Assembly: GCA_017860675.1 (NCBI GenBank)
Contig: JAGDMV010000147.1
Coordinates: forward strand, 1 to 6,336
Direction of reading: 5' to 3'
Source: Chloroflexota bacterium
Lineage (GTDB): Bacteria > Chloroflexota > Limnocylindria > Limnocylindrales > CSP1-4
DNA: 6,336 bases
Within the stretch, counting starts at the first letter, position 1. Each line of letters starts with the position of its first letter. Position numbers and translations under genes: made by a program. The notes under the pieces were generated by a model, which was given only the letters and a program-made list of their open reading frames with translations, was not told the DNA's origin and did not search any database. This document shows, piece by piece, positions 1 to 5,270 of this stretch.

Positions 1-507
1 GGCTCCCCCGAGGCTGGCTCGTCCTCGCCGGAGGGCGGCCCGGCCGTGGTCGGCCCCGTCGGGACCGGCGGGACCGACACCGGCGGCACCGGGACGGGAG
101 GGCCAGGCACAGGCGGCGGGTTCGACGTCCCACCGGTGGGCATCGCCGCTCTGGCCGCGATCCTTGCCGGGATCGCCGGCGCGGCCGTCCTCCAGGCGCG
201 CCGCCGGCGGGCGCGCGAGCTGGCGAACCCACCGTCGGACCAGGTCGCGGCGGTGACCTCCGACCGTTTTGGCGGCTACGAGGACAGCTACAGCGTCGGC
301 GAGGGCGCCGGCAAGGCCGCTCCGGGGCACCCGCGGGCGTACGAAGCGCTGGTGGTGGCCCAGCCGCCCCAGACCACGCGGAAGCCTCCGCTCGTGGCGC
401 CCAAGGGCGTCACCGCGGATGTGGCGCGTGATGCCGAACGGGCGCGGAACCCCGAGACCGAGCCGCCGCCGGAGGCACCGGACCGACCGGAGCCAGGGGT
501 GCGGTGA
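1..507 (+). CDS. 3' part of a membrane-anchored protein with Gly-rich linker, one TM segment and cytoplasmic tail
   Basis: The reading frame is open from the first base of the window, so the N-terminal part is missing; 168 residues are visible, ending at TGA 505-507. In order these are a Ser/Pro/Glu-Gly stretch (visible residues 1-18), a low-complexity Gly/Thr linker (19-40, repeated GTGG units), a hydrophobic segment (about 44-65), a positive cluster RRRRAR (67-72), and a roughly 95-residue polar tail rich in Pro, Ala, Glu and Arg. The layout of linker, membrane span and basic stop-transfer cluster suggests that the missing part lies outside the cell and the tail inside (inference). The GTG at 46 lies inside the frame and is unlikely to be the true start, because the same composition continues upstream of it. 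I do not recognise a family. The gene converges on the next one with 76 bases between stops. Confidence 0.7.
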   Translation, partial: GSPEAGSSSPEGGPAVVGPVGTGGTDTGGTGTGGPGTGGGFDVPPVGIAALAAILAGIAGAAVLQARRRRARELANPPSDQVAAVTSDRFGGYEDSYSVGEGAGKAAPGHPRAYEALVVAQPPQTTRKPPLVAPKGVTADVARDAERARNPETEPPPEAPDRPEPGVR

Positions 508-583
508 CCGACCCGGAAGCCGGGCGGACCCGGCGGCGGTCTCGCTGGCGCGCCCGACCGGCGATCGTGGCGGGGCGGCGGAC

Positions 584-1102
584 CTAGCGGTTGGCCCCGC
601 GGAGCGACCCGGTCACCGACTGGGCGACCGGGTCCACGAGCAGGCAGACGACCCGCCGCTCCCGGCCGCCCCACTCCTCCTTGATCGGGTAGCGGGCGGT
701 GACAGCTAGGCTGGATCCCTCGAGCGGTCGGCCGACGTAGATGGCGAAGGCGTCGACACAGGCCGCCTCGGCCGCTGCGGCCACCGCGTCGGGGCCATAG
801 GCCGTCCCGGCTGCATCGGGCAGGCTCGTGACCGCGGCCGTCTCCCAGACGTGCTCCTTGGCGCAGTCGACCGTCTGGGCCTGGGTCGTGCCGGCGACGA
901 GGTGCACCTCGCCCGCCTTGTTGGCGGAGGCGACGATCGGGTTCTCGGCGTAGCAGGTTCCGGCCGGCGCGCCGCGCACGTCGGAGTAGGTCGGCTCGAT
1001 CATCCGCCAGAAGGCGAGCACGGCCACCAGCAGGACAAGCCCGAGGACGACCCCGCGATGGCCGCGGACCCAGTCGCCGAGCGCGGAGATACGGGTGCTC
1101 AT
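584..1102 (-). CDS. Membrane-anchored Septum_form-like protein (PF13845 type)
   Basis: The protein has 172 residues. The short N-terminus (MSTRIS..., 1-16) is followed by one membrane segment (about 17-32) and an outer domain. That domain has four cysteines (C50, C80, C115, C153) that could form two disulfides. It shows the pattern I associate with the Septum_form family: GTC near the start, then DCAKEHVWE (79-87), AAC before a helix ending in YVG (122-124), YPIKEEW (138-144), and RRVVCLL followed by TGSLRG at the C-terminus. Members occur mostly in GC-rich Gram-positive-like bacteria and their role is poorly known despite the name; I infer an extracytoplasmic, envelope-associated protein. 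The start is uncertain: ATG at 1117 would add MPPRP, and neither start has a clear Shine-Dalgarno. The frame stays open further upstream, but that part is Arg/Pro-rich and looks non-coding. It diverges from the next gene over a 167-base gap. Confidence 0.75.
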   Translation of the reverse strand: MSTRISALGDWVRGHRGVVLGLVLLVAVLAFWRMIEPTYSDVRGAPAGTCYAENPIVASANKAGEVHLVAGTTQAQTVDCAKEHVWETAAVTSLPDAAGTAYGPDAVAAAAEAACVDAFAIYVGRPLEGSSLAVTARYPIKEEWGGRERRVVCLLVDPVAQSVTGSLRGANR

Positions 1103-1251
1103 CGGTCTGGGCGGCATTCTACCGGGCGGACGACGGCGCGGGCGAACACGGAGCCGGTTCGCAAGGTACGCTGCAAGGAGCGCTGCGCTACCGTTCGGAC
1201 ACGCGGTACGCCGGGGGCGGTCGCGAGCAGCGCGTGCTCCATGTGGGCGGC

Positions 1252-1258
1252 AGGGAGG
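1252..1258 (+). promoter_or_regulatory. Ribosome binding site AGGGAGG
   Basis: The purine run AGGGAGG ends 11 bases before ATG 1270. It supports ATG 1270 over the in-frame GTGs at 1234 and 1243, because GTG 1234 and GTG 1243 both lie upstream of this site. The spacing is slightly long. Confidence 0.5.
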
Positions 1259-1269
1259 CCCGGGCGGAT

Positions 1270-1989
1270 ATGAACGATGCCCTCGGCCGGATCGACGCCA
1301 TCGATCCGTCGCGACTGCAGCTCGAGCAGGCGCCACCCCAGGGCGATGCCCCGCCCGCCTCGCTCGCGCCAGGGCACGACTGGGCGGCCGCGGGAGACCT
1401 CGTCTTCCCGGTCCTGCGGCCTGCGGGCACGGGCGGGCTGCGCCTCGACGAGGTGGACACGCCGGGGCGGTTCGCCGGCGACACCAACCGGCTCGTCGAG
1501 GATGGCCCGTGCGGGCTCGTCGTCGCCTTCGCCATGGACGCAGGCGCCTTCTGTGTCCTGGTCAACGGCGACCACCTCGCCTCCTGGGGGGTTGTCGGGG
1601 CGACCGTCCGCGAGCGGGCCTTCACCAACCTCGCAGCCTGGTCCGCCACCGCGCCATGGTCGGAGGAGGTGTCCGGCCGGCGGCGGGTCATCTCGTCCGA
1701 CACCGGCGATGGCTGGGACGCGGCGCGCATCCTCCTGCCGGGATCCATGGACGAGATCGCCCGGCGACTCGGTCCGCTCGGGCCCGGTGACCGCGTCCTG
1801 GTCGGCCTGCCGGAGCGGGACATGCTCGTGGCCGGCGCGTTGATGGCCGACGACCCGGAGTTCGCCGACCTGTTCGCGACCTTCGTGCTCGAGTACTCGG
1901 GCGAGTCGGACGAGCCGATCGACCGGCGTGTCTTCGAGGCGGTGGACGGCCGGCTGGTCGAGTTCAGCGGGGTGCCGGTACCGGCCTGA
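1270..1989 (+). CDS. DUF1444/UPF0354-like (YtpQ-like) protein of unknown function
   Basis: The protein has 239 residues (MNDALGRID...) and is acidic and soluble, with no signal peptide or membrane segment. I chose ATG 1270 because of the AGGGAGG upstream. The C-terminal two thirds follow the layout of DUF1444 as I recall it from Bacillus YtpQ. A 'valid/at-hand' hydrophobic strand comes first (GLVVAFAMD), then a helix with RERAFTNLAAW, a strand ending near DAARILLPG, a helix with MDEIARRLGPL, the strand GDRVLVGLPERDMLVAG, and a final helix plus FEAVDGRLVEF. The N-terminal third (LVFPVLRP... and DTPGRFAGD) is also typical of a short domain preceding it. The biochemical role of the family is not established. 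The gene diverges from the Septum_form-like gene and converges on the macrodomain gene, with 55 bases between stops. The family call is by pattern memory only. Confidence 0.8.
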   Translation: MNDALGRIDAIDPSRLQLEQAPPQGDAPPASLAPGHDWAAAGDLVFPVLRPAGTGGLRLDEVDTPGRFAGDTNRLVEDGPCGLVVAFAMDAGAFCVLVNGDHLASWGVVGATVRERAFTNLAAWSATAPWSEEVSGRRRVISSDTGDGWDAARILLPGSMDEIARRLGPLGPGDRVLVGLPERDMLVAGALMADDPEFADLFATFVLEYSGESDEPIDRRVFEAVDGRLVEFSGVPVPA

Positions 1990-2044
1990 CCGCCGGCGCC
2001 GACGTGGCGCGCCCGTCGCGGCCCGGCGTCGTGTATCGCCCGGA

Positions 2045-2584
2045 TCAGGGCTGGGCGGCGAGCGCCGCCTCGAACGCATTCACGATCTCCGGGCCCCGGA
2101 GGACGAAGGTGACCCGCTCGATCGGCGCCCCGGCCCGCAGCGCCTCGGCCACGGTCTCCACCGCCACCCTGGCGCCACCGGCGGCGGGGTAGCCGTAGAT
2201 CCCCATGCTGATTGCGGGCAGGGTCACCGTCCGTGCCCCGAGCTCGGCAGCCAGCGTGAGGACGGACCGATAGGCCGAGGCCAGCAGCTCGGGCTCGCCG
2301 TGGCCACCGCCCTGCCAGCGCGGACCGACGGCGTGGATGACCCAGCGGGCCGGCAGCTCCCCTGCGGACGTGGCGACGGCCGTCCCGGTCGGGGTGCCGT
2401 AGGGGTGGCGGGCACGCAGCTCCGCGACGATCGCCGGGCCCCCGGCGCGGTGGATCGCCCCGTCCACGCCCCCGCCGCCGGCCAGTGCGGCGTTGGCGGC
2501 GTTGCCGATGGCGTCGGCCGCGACCGTGGTGATGTCGCCCTCGACCAGGGCGAGGGTTCCGCTCCCGAACGTGCGCTCCGCCAC
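2045..2584 (-). CDS. MacroD-type macrodomain protein (probable ADP-ribosyl / O-acetyl-ADP-ribose hydrolase)
   Basis: The 179 residues are almost entirely one macrodomain. Visible landmarks are EGDIT (15-19), the ADP-ribose-binding segment DAIGNAAN (24-31), the glycine-rich loop GGGGVDGAIHRAGG (36-49) with the family's catalytic-loop aspartate (D41), HAVGPRW (84-90), and the phosphate-binding loop LPAISMGIYGYP (122-133). The combination of NAAN, GGGVDGAIH and GIYGYP is that of the MacroD/YmdB class, which binds ADP-ribose. Members hydrolyse O-acetyl-ADP-ribose or remove mono-ADP-ribose from proteins (family knowledge). It is cytoplasmic and a single domain, of the usual length. The frame is open up to 2653, but GTG 2584 has GGAGGT five bases upstream, so the extra 23 residues are probably untranslated. 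It is divergent from the thiolase gene over 131 bases, and that gap carries a likely promoter for each gene. Confidence 0.93.
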   Translation of the reverse strand: MAERTFGSGTLALVEGDITTVAADAIGNAANAALAGGGGVDGAIHRAGGPAIVAELRARHPYGTPTGTAVATSAGELPARWVIHAVGPRWQGGGHGEPELLASAYRSVLTLAAELGARTVTLPAISMGIYGYPAAGGARVAVETVAEALRAGAPIERVTFVLRGPEIVNAFEAALAAQP

Positions 2585-2589
2585 CGCCC

Positions 2590-2595
2590 ACCTCC
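2590..2595 (-). promoter_or_regulatory. Strong Shine-Dalgarno GGAGGT for the macrodomain gene
   Basis: Read on the minus strand, GGAGGT is followed by five bases and then GTG 2584. This fixes the macrodomain start well inside the longer open frame. Confidence 0.7.
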
Positions 2596-2605
2596 CGCTG
2601 CGCCT

Positions 2606-2611
2606 ATTGTG
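2606..2611 (-). promoter_or_regulatory. Candidate -10 element CACAAT for the macrodomain gene
   Basis: On the minus strand CACAAT matches four of six bases of TATAAT. A start of transcription about seven bases downstream would give a leader of roughly 15 bases that just contains the GGAGGT site. No convincing -35 is seen; CGGACA at 2631-2636 (minus strand) would be 19 bases away. The same sequence context, GCGCACAATnGG, precedes the divergent thiolase gene. Confidence 0.35.
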
Positions 2612-2703
2612 CGCGCCGGCCGCCGCCCGGTGTCCGGCGGATCCCGGGCACATCGGCCCGCTCCGGTGACCGCGCTCCGCCTGCGCCGGTGCCGCTTGGG
2701 GCG

Positions 2704-2709
2704 CACAAT
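2704..2709 (+). promoter_or_regulatory. Candidate -10 element CACAAT placed for leaderless transcription of the thiolase gene
   Basis: CACAAT ends six bases before ATG 2716, so a normal -10 to start distance would put the first transcribed base on or next to the A of ATG. There is no Shine-Dalgarno before this ATG, which fits a leaderless mRNA. No good -35 was found. Confidence 0.4.
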
Positions 2710-2715
2710 CGGGAC

Positions 2716-3939
2716 ATGAGCACCCCTCAGCGCATCCTCCGCCAGACCTGGATCGTCGACGCAGTCCGCACCCCGTTCGGGCGCTACGGCGGCGCGCTGG
2801 CCCCGGTCCGCCCCGACGATCTCGCCGCCCTCGTCGTCCGGGCGCTGGTGGACCGGACCGGGATCGACCCCGCCGCGATCGAGGACGTGATCCTCGGCTG
2901 CGCCAACCAGGCGGGCGAGGACAACCGCAACGTCGGGCGGATGGCGGCCCTCCTGGCCGGCCTGCCGATCGAGGTCGCCGGCCTCACCGTCAACCGGCTG
3001 TGCGGCTCCGGGCTGCAGGCGATCGTCTCGGCCTCCCATGCCATCGCCGTCGGCGAGGGCGACGTCTTCATCGCCGGTGGCGTCGAGTCGATGACCCGCT
3101 CGCCTTTCGTCCTGCTCAAGGCGGAGAAGGCCTTCGACCGCGAGACGCAGAGCCTCGTCGACACCACCCTCGGCTGGCGCTTCGTCAACCCGAGGATGAA
3201 CCCCGAGTGGACGATCTCGCTGGGCGACACCGCCGAGCTCGTGGCCGAGCGCTGGTCGGTCGACCGGGAGCGCCAGGACGCATTCGCCCTGGAGAGCCAC
3301 CGCCGGGCCGTTGCCGCGATCGACTCCGGCCGGTTCGACGCCCAGCTCGTCCCGGTCACGATCCCGCAGCGCAAGGGCGAGCCGCTGGTCGTCGCCCGTG
3401 ACGAGCACCCCCGGGCAGACACCTCGCTGGAGGCGCTGGCAAGGCTGCGGCCGGTGTTCAAGGCCGGCGGCACGATCACGGCCGGCAACGCCTCGGGCAT
3501 CAACGACGGGGCGTCGGCGGTTCTCCTCGTGGAGGCCGAGCGGGCCCGGGCCCTTGACCTTCGGCCGATGGCCAGGATCGTGGCCAGCGCGGTTGTCGGC
3601 GTGGAGCCTTCGATCATGGGGATCGGCCCGATCCCGGCCGTGCGCAAGGTCCTGGGCCGGGCCGGGCTGGACGTCGCCGACCTGGACGTGATCGAGATCA
3701 ACGAGGCCTTCGCCAGCCAGTCGCTGGCCTGCTGCGACGAGCTTGGGCTCGACCCGGCGAGGGTCAACCCGAACGGCGGGGGGATCTCCCTGGGCCACCC
3801 GCTCGGCGCCTCGGGGGCGCGCCTGGTGACGATGCTCGTCCACGAGCTGCGCCGGTCGGGCGGGCGCTTCGGCCTGGCGACGATGTGCATCGGGGTGGGG
3901 CAGGGGATCGCCATGGTCGTGGAGCGGATCGACGGGTGA
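2716..3939 (+). CDS. Thiolase (acetyl-CoA C-acyltransferase), 3-oxoadipyl-CoA thiolase (PcaF)-like
   Basis: The 407 residues are the usual length of a degradative thiolase. The nucleophile Cys96 lies in VNRLCGSGLQ (92-101), NEAFA is at 329-333, the His361 loop is GGGISLGHPLGASGAR (354-369), and the second catalytic Cys391 is in CIGVGQG (391-397), so all catalytic parts are intact. VESMTRSPF (123-131) and LGWRFVNPRM (152-161) recall the beta-ketoadipyl-CoA thiolases PcaF/PaaJ, but no aromatic-degradation genes are in the window. A general 3-ketoacyl-CoA or acetoacetyl-CoA thiolase is therefore equally possible. The reaction is the CoA-dependent cleavage of a 3-oxoacyl-CoA into acetyl-CoA and a shortened acyl-CoA, or the reverse condensation, in the cytoplasm. 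ATG 2716 is chosen because the family N-terminus (WIVDAVRTPFGRYGG) starts just after it; an upstream in-frame TTG (2689) would overlap the putative promoter. The cis-prenyltransferase gene follows after 37 bases. Confidence 0.95.
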   Translation: MSTPQRILRQTWIVDAVRTPFGRYGGALAPVRPDDLAALVVRALVDRTGIDPAAIEDVILGCANQAGEDNRNVGRMAALLAGLPIEVAGLTVNRLCGSGLQAIVSASHAIAVGEGDVFIAGGVESMTRSPFVLLKAEKAFDRETQSLVDTTLGWRFVNPRMNPEWTISLGDTAELVAERWSVDRERQDAFALESHRRAVAAIDSGRFDAQLVPVTIPQRKGEPLVVARDEHPRADTSLEALARLRPVFKAGGTITAGNASGINDGASAVLLVEAERARALDLRPMARIVASAVVGVEPSIMGIGPIPAVRKVLGRAGLDVADLDVIEINEAFASQSLACCDELGLDPARVNPNGGGISLGHPLGASGARLVTMLVHELRRSGGRFGLATMCIGVGQGIAMVVERIDG

Positions 3940-3976
3940 GCGTCACACGGAGCTGCCGCCGGGGGTCCATGCAGGC

Positions 3977-4879
3977 GTGACCGATCGGCAACCGCCCGTC
4001 TCCGAGACCCGCAATGGCGCACTGGAGCTGCCGCACGACGTCGGCGGCCCCGGCACGGGGGTCGCGGCCCGGATCCGGGGCTTCGGCGGGATCGCGGTGC
4101 ACGCGGCCTTGGCCCCCGTCTACCGGGTGTACGCGGCGCAGCTGCGGTCGGAGATCCTGTCCCAGCCGGTACCCCACCACGTGGCCCTCATCATGGACGG
4201 CAACCGGCGCTGGGCCCGCCAGGTGGGTCTCACCTCGCCGAAGGCCGGCCACGAGTTCGGCGCGGACAAGGCGATCGAGCTGCTGGACTGGTGCGCGGCC
4301 CTGGGCATCGGCGAGGTCACCCTCTGGGCGCTCTCGCTCGAGAACCTGGAGCGGTCCCCAGAGGAGGTCGAGGCGATCACCGAGATCGCGGCCTCGACGC
4401 TCGAGGCGCTGGCGGCGCGGGACAAGGTACGTCGCCTGGCGATGTCGCTCCGGGTGATCGGCCGGCGCGAGCTCCTGCCCGACCGCCTGCGCGAGGCGGT
4501 CGAGCGGGCCGAGGCGGAGACGCGGGGCCGGCCCGGGCTGGCCGTCAACCTGGCCCTCGGGTACTCGGGTCGGGACGAGCTGGTCGAGGCGAGCCGGGCG
4601 GCCGTCCGCGAGCTCGTCGCCGAAGGGACCAACCCGTCCGATCTCGCCGATGCGCTGACCGCGGATCGGCTCGCGTCGCACCTGTACACGCGCGGCTCAC
4701 CGGACCCTGACCTGATCATCCGGACAAGCGGCGAGGTGCGCCTGTCGGGCTTCCTGCCCTGGCAGAGCGCCTTCTCCGAGTACTACTTCTGCGAGGCCTA
4801 CTGGCCGGCGTTCCGGGAGATCGACTTCCTGCGGGCGATCCGGACGTACCAGCAGCGGGCGAGGCGCTTCGGGCGGTAG
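3977..4879 (+). CDS. uppS: Isoprenyl transferase (cis-prenyltransferase, UPP synthase family), resembling the mycobacterial short-chain type
   Basis: The protein has 300 residues and condenses isopentenyl diphosphate in cis onto an allylic diphosphate. The product serves as lipid carrier, or its precursor, for cell-wall and glycan synthesis (family knowledge). Conserved parts are MDGNRRWAR (73-81) with catalytic Asp74, GHEFG (91-95), ALSLEN (118-123), NLALGYSGRDEL (191-202), PDLIIRTSGEVRLSGFLPWQ (244-263) with the diphosphate-binding arginines R249 and R255, and SEYYF (267-271) with metal-binding E268. The end (EAYWPAFREIDFLRAI... RRFGR) and the pre-domain VYRVYAAQLRSEI (48-60) recall mycobacterial Z-farnesyl diphosphate synthase Rv1086, so the product may be short chain (inference). 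The first ~45 residues are polar and Gly-rich, with no family match. The start is GTG 3977, with only a weak purine run (GGGGG, about 3961-3965) upstream; an ATG at 3969 is out of frame and hits a stop at once. Probable operon with the thiolase. Confidence 0.93.
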   Translation: MTDRQPPVSETRNGALELPHDVGGPGTGVAARIRGFGGIAVHAALAPVYRVYAAQLRSEILSQPVPHHVALIMDGNRRWARQVGLTSPKAGHEFGADKAIELLDWCAALGIGEVTLWALSLENLERSPEEVEAITEIAASTLEALAARDKVRRLAMSLRVIGRRELLPDRLREAVERAEAETRGRPGLAVNLALGYSGRDELVEASRAAVRELVAEGTNPSDLADALTADRLASHLYTRGSPDPDLIIRTSGEVRLSGFLPWQSAFSEYYFCEAYWPAFREIDFLRAIRTYQQRARRFGR

Positions 4880-4883
4880 GGCG

Positions 4884-4910
4884 GGTCGCGCCAGGACTAT
4901 CCGGGCGACC
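4884..4910 (+). terminator. Hairpin just after the cis-prenyltransferase stop, possible terminator without T-tract
   Basis: GGTCGC (4884-4889) and GCGACC (4905-4910) are perfect complements. Inside, CC/GG and GG/CC pairs can continue the stem with two single-base bulges. It begins five bases after the stop codon. There is no T-run after it, so it is either a weak intrinsic terminator of the GC-rich type or merely a 3'-end-protecting structure. Confidence 0.35.
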
Positions 4911-5115
4911 GATGCGTCCACGGCCGGCTGGGCCTTTGAGCGCAGGGCTCGCCTGGTGCCACCCTCCTGCGTGATGCGGCTGGGTGCATTGCGCGCCGGT
5001 ATGCGGCGGTGTGGCACCCACGTCGGCCGCTGAACGGGCTGTGCGCCCGGTCAACGACCGGTACCAAGGGCGCATGGCCGGGAGCGTCCTCGCCCCGCAG
5101 TCTGCTCCCGTACGA
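4911..5115. other. Gene-free stretch with inverted repeats, no recognised gene
   Basis: No open frame here resembles a protein family. The stretch holds an 8-base inverted repeat (GGTGCCAC 4955-4962 with GTGGCACC 5011-5018), and ATGCGGC occurs directly repeated at 4974-4980 and 5001-5007. A nested dyad follows: GCGCCC 5043-5048 with GGGCGC 5068-5073, enclosing GGTC-AAC-GACC at 5049-5059. The promoter for the downstream riboswitch transcript should lie in or just after this stretch, but I could not identify convincing -35 and -10 elements. Confidence 0.4.
5043..5073. repeat. Nested inverted repeat (stem-loop or operator-like dyad)
   Basis: The outer arms GCGCCC and GGGCGC are exact complements. 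Directly inside the left arm, GGTC-AAC-GACC forms a second hairpin; read with its neighbours it is CCGGTC-AAC-GACCGG (5047-5061). The two pairings share bases at the left arm, so they compete in part. There is no T-tract. The function is unknown: it could be an operator or an RNA structure. Confidence 0.3.
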
Positions 5116-5134
5116 GGCGACGAGATCCGTCGCC
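5116..5134. repeat. Perfect 7-base inverted repeat immediately upstream of the riboswitch
   Basis: GGCGACG (5116-5122), loop AGATC, CGTCGCC (5128-5134). It ends four bases before the first riboswitch helix. It could be an extra 5' hairpin of the leader RNA, or a dyad operator at the promoter. Its loop contains GATC, which also occurs in both strands of the riboswitch closing helix. Confidence 0.4.
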
Positions 5135-5138
5135 ACAG

Positions 5139-5245
5139 GATCGGTCTGAAACAAGGCAAACCCGTCGAGAGGCGGGGACGCAAAGCCAGGGATCCTCGGG
5201 GCGCTTCGACCGCCCACGGACCGCCCGGCCGCCAGGAACCGGATC
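5139..5245 (+). promoter_or_regulatory. Cyclic-di-GMP-I (GEMM-I) riboswitch
   Basis: The core matches the GEMM-I consensus as I know it. ACAAGGCAAACC (5151-5162) leads into a perfect hairpin, CCCGTC (5161-5166) and GGCGGG (5171-5176), closed by the GNRA tetraloop GAGA (5167-5170). The invariant GGACGCAAAGCC (5176-5187) follows, with its GCC opposite GGC 5155-5157. The closing helix P1 can be drawn as GATC-GGT (5139-5145) with ACC-G-GATC (5238-5245), seven pairs with one bulged G. The third helix starts with TCCT (5193-5196) on AGGA (5234-5237), with GG/CC further in and a distal GGGCG/CGCCC hairpin (5199-5203/5211-5215). The base corresponding to Vc2 G20 appears to be G5155, which points to c-di-GMP rather than cGAMP, where that position is A. 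It lies 25 bases before the ATG of the secreted-protein gene, so cis-control of that gene is the natural reading. No terminator with T-run lies between, which favours translational control. Confidence 0.9.
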
Positions 5246-5258
5246 AGCCACCACTCTC

Positions 5259-5264
5259 GAGGTG
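5259..5264 (+). promoter_or_regulatory. Shine-Dalgarno GAGGTG of the riboswitch-controlled gene
   Basis: GAGGTG is followed by six bases and then ATG 5271. GGTG 5261-5264 can pair with CACC 5249-5252 (loop of eight), and GAGG is complementary to CCTC 5194-5197 inside the riboswitch. Either pairing could hide the site from ribosomes. This site sets the start at ATG 5271. Confidence 0.55.
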
Positions 5265-5270
5265 AGGTTG

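Noticed and set aside
512..524. CCCGG-AAG-CCGGG hairpin after the stop of the first gene, as a terminator
   Set aside because: Five pairs with no T-run; such short GC palindromes are expected by chance at this composition.
2000..2018. CGACG/CGTCG inverted repeat between the convergent DUF1444-like and macrodomain genes, as a bidirectional terminator
   Set aside because: Only five pairs with a nine-base loop, no extension and no T- or A-run on either side.
1188..2591. Minus-strand open frame of 467 codons running across the DUF1444-like and macrodomain genes
   Set aside because: Low-complexity Arg/Pro/Gly translation. The macrodomain is read in another frame with a strong ribosome site and full family motifs.
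2224..3843. Long open frame (539 codons) on the minus strand opposite the thiolase and part of the macrodomain gene
   Set aside because: It is a GC-rich shadow frame with an Arg/Asp/Gly/Pro/Ala-rich translation and no family pattern. The opposite strand holds a thiolase with all catalytic residues.
4984..5265. 93-codon plus-strand frame before the secreted-protein gene
   Set aside because: It runs straight through the riboswitch core, whose conserved bases explain the sequence. The translation is basic and without family resemblance.
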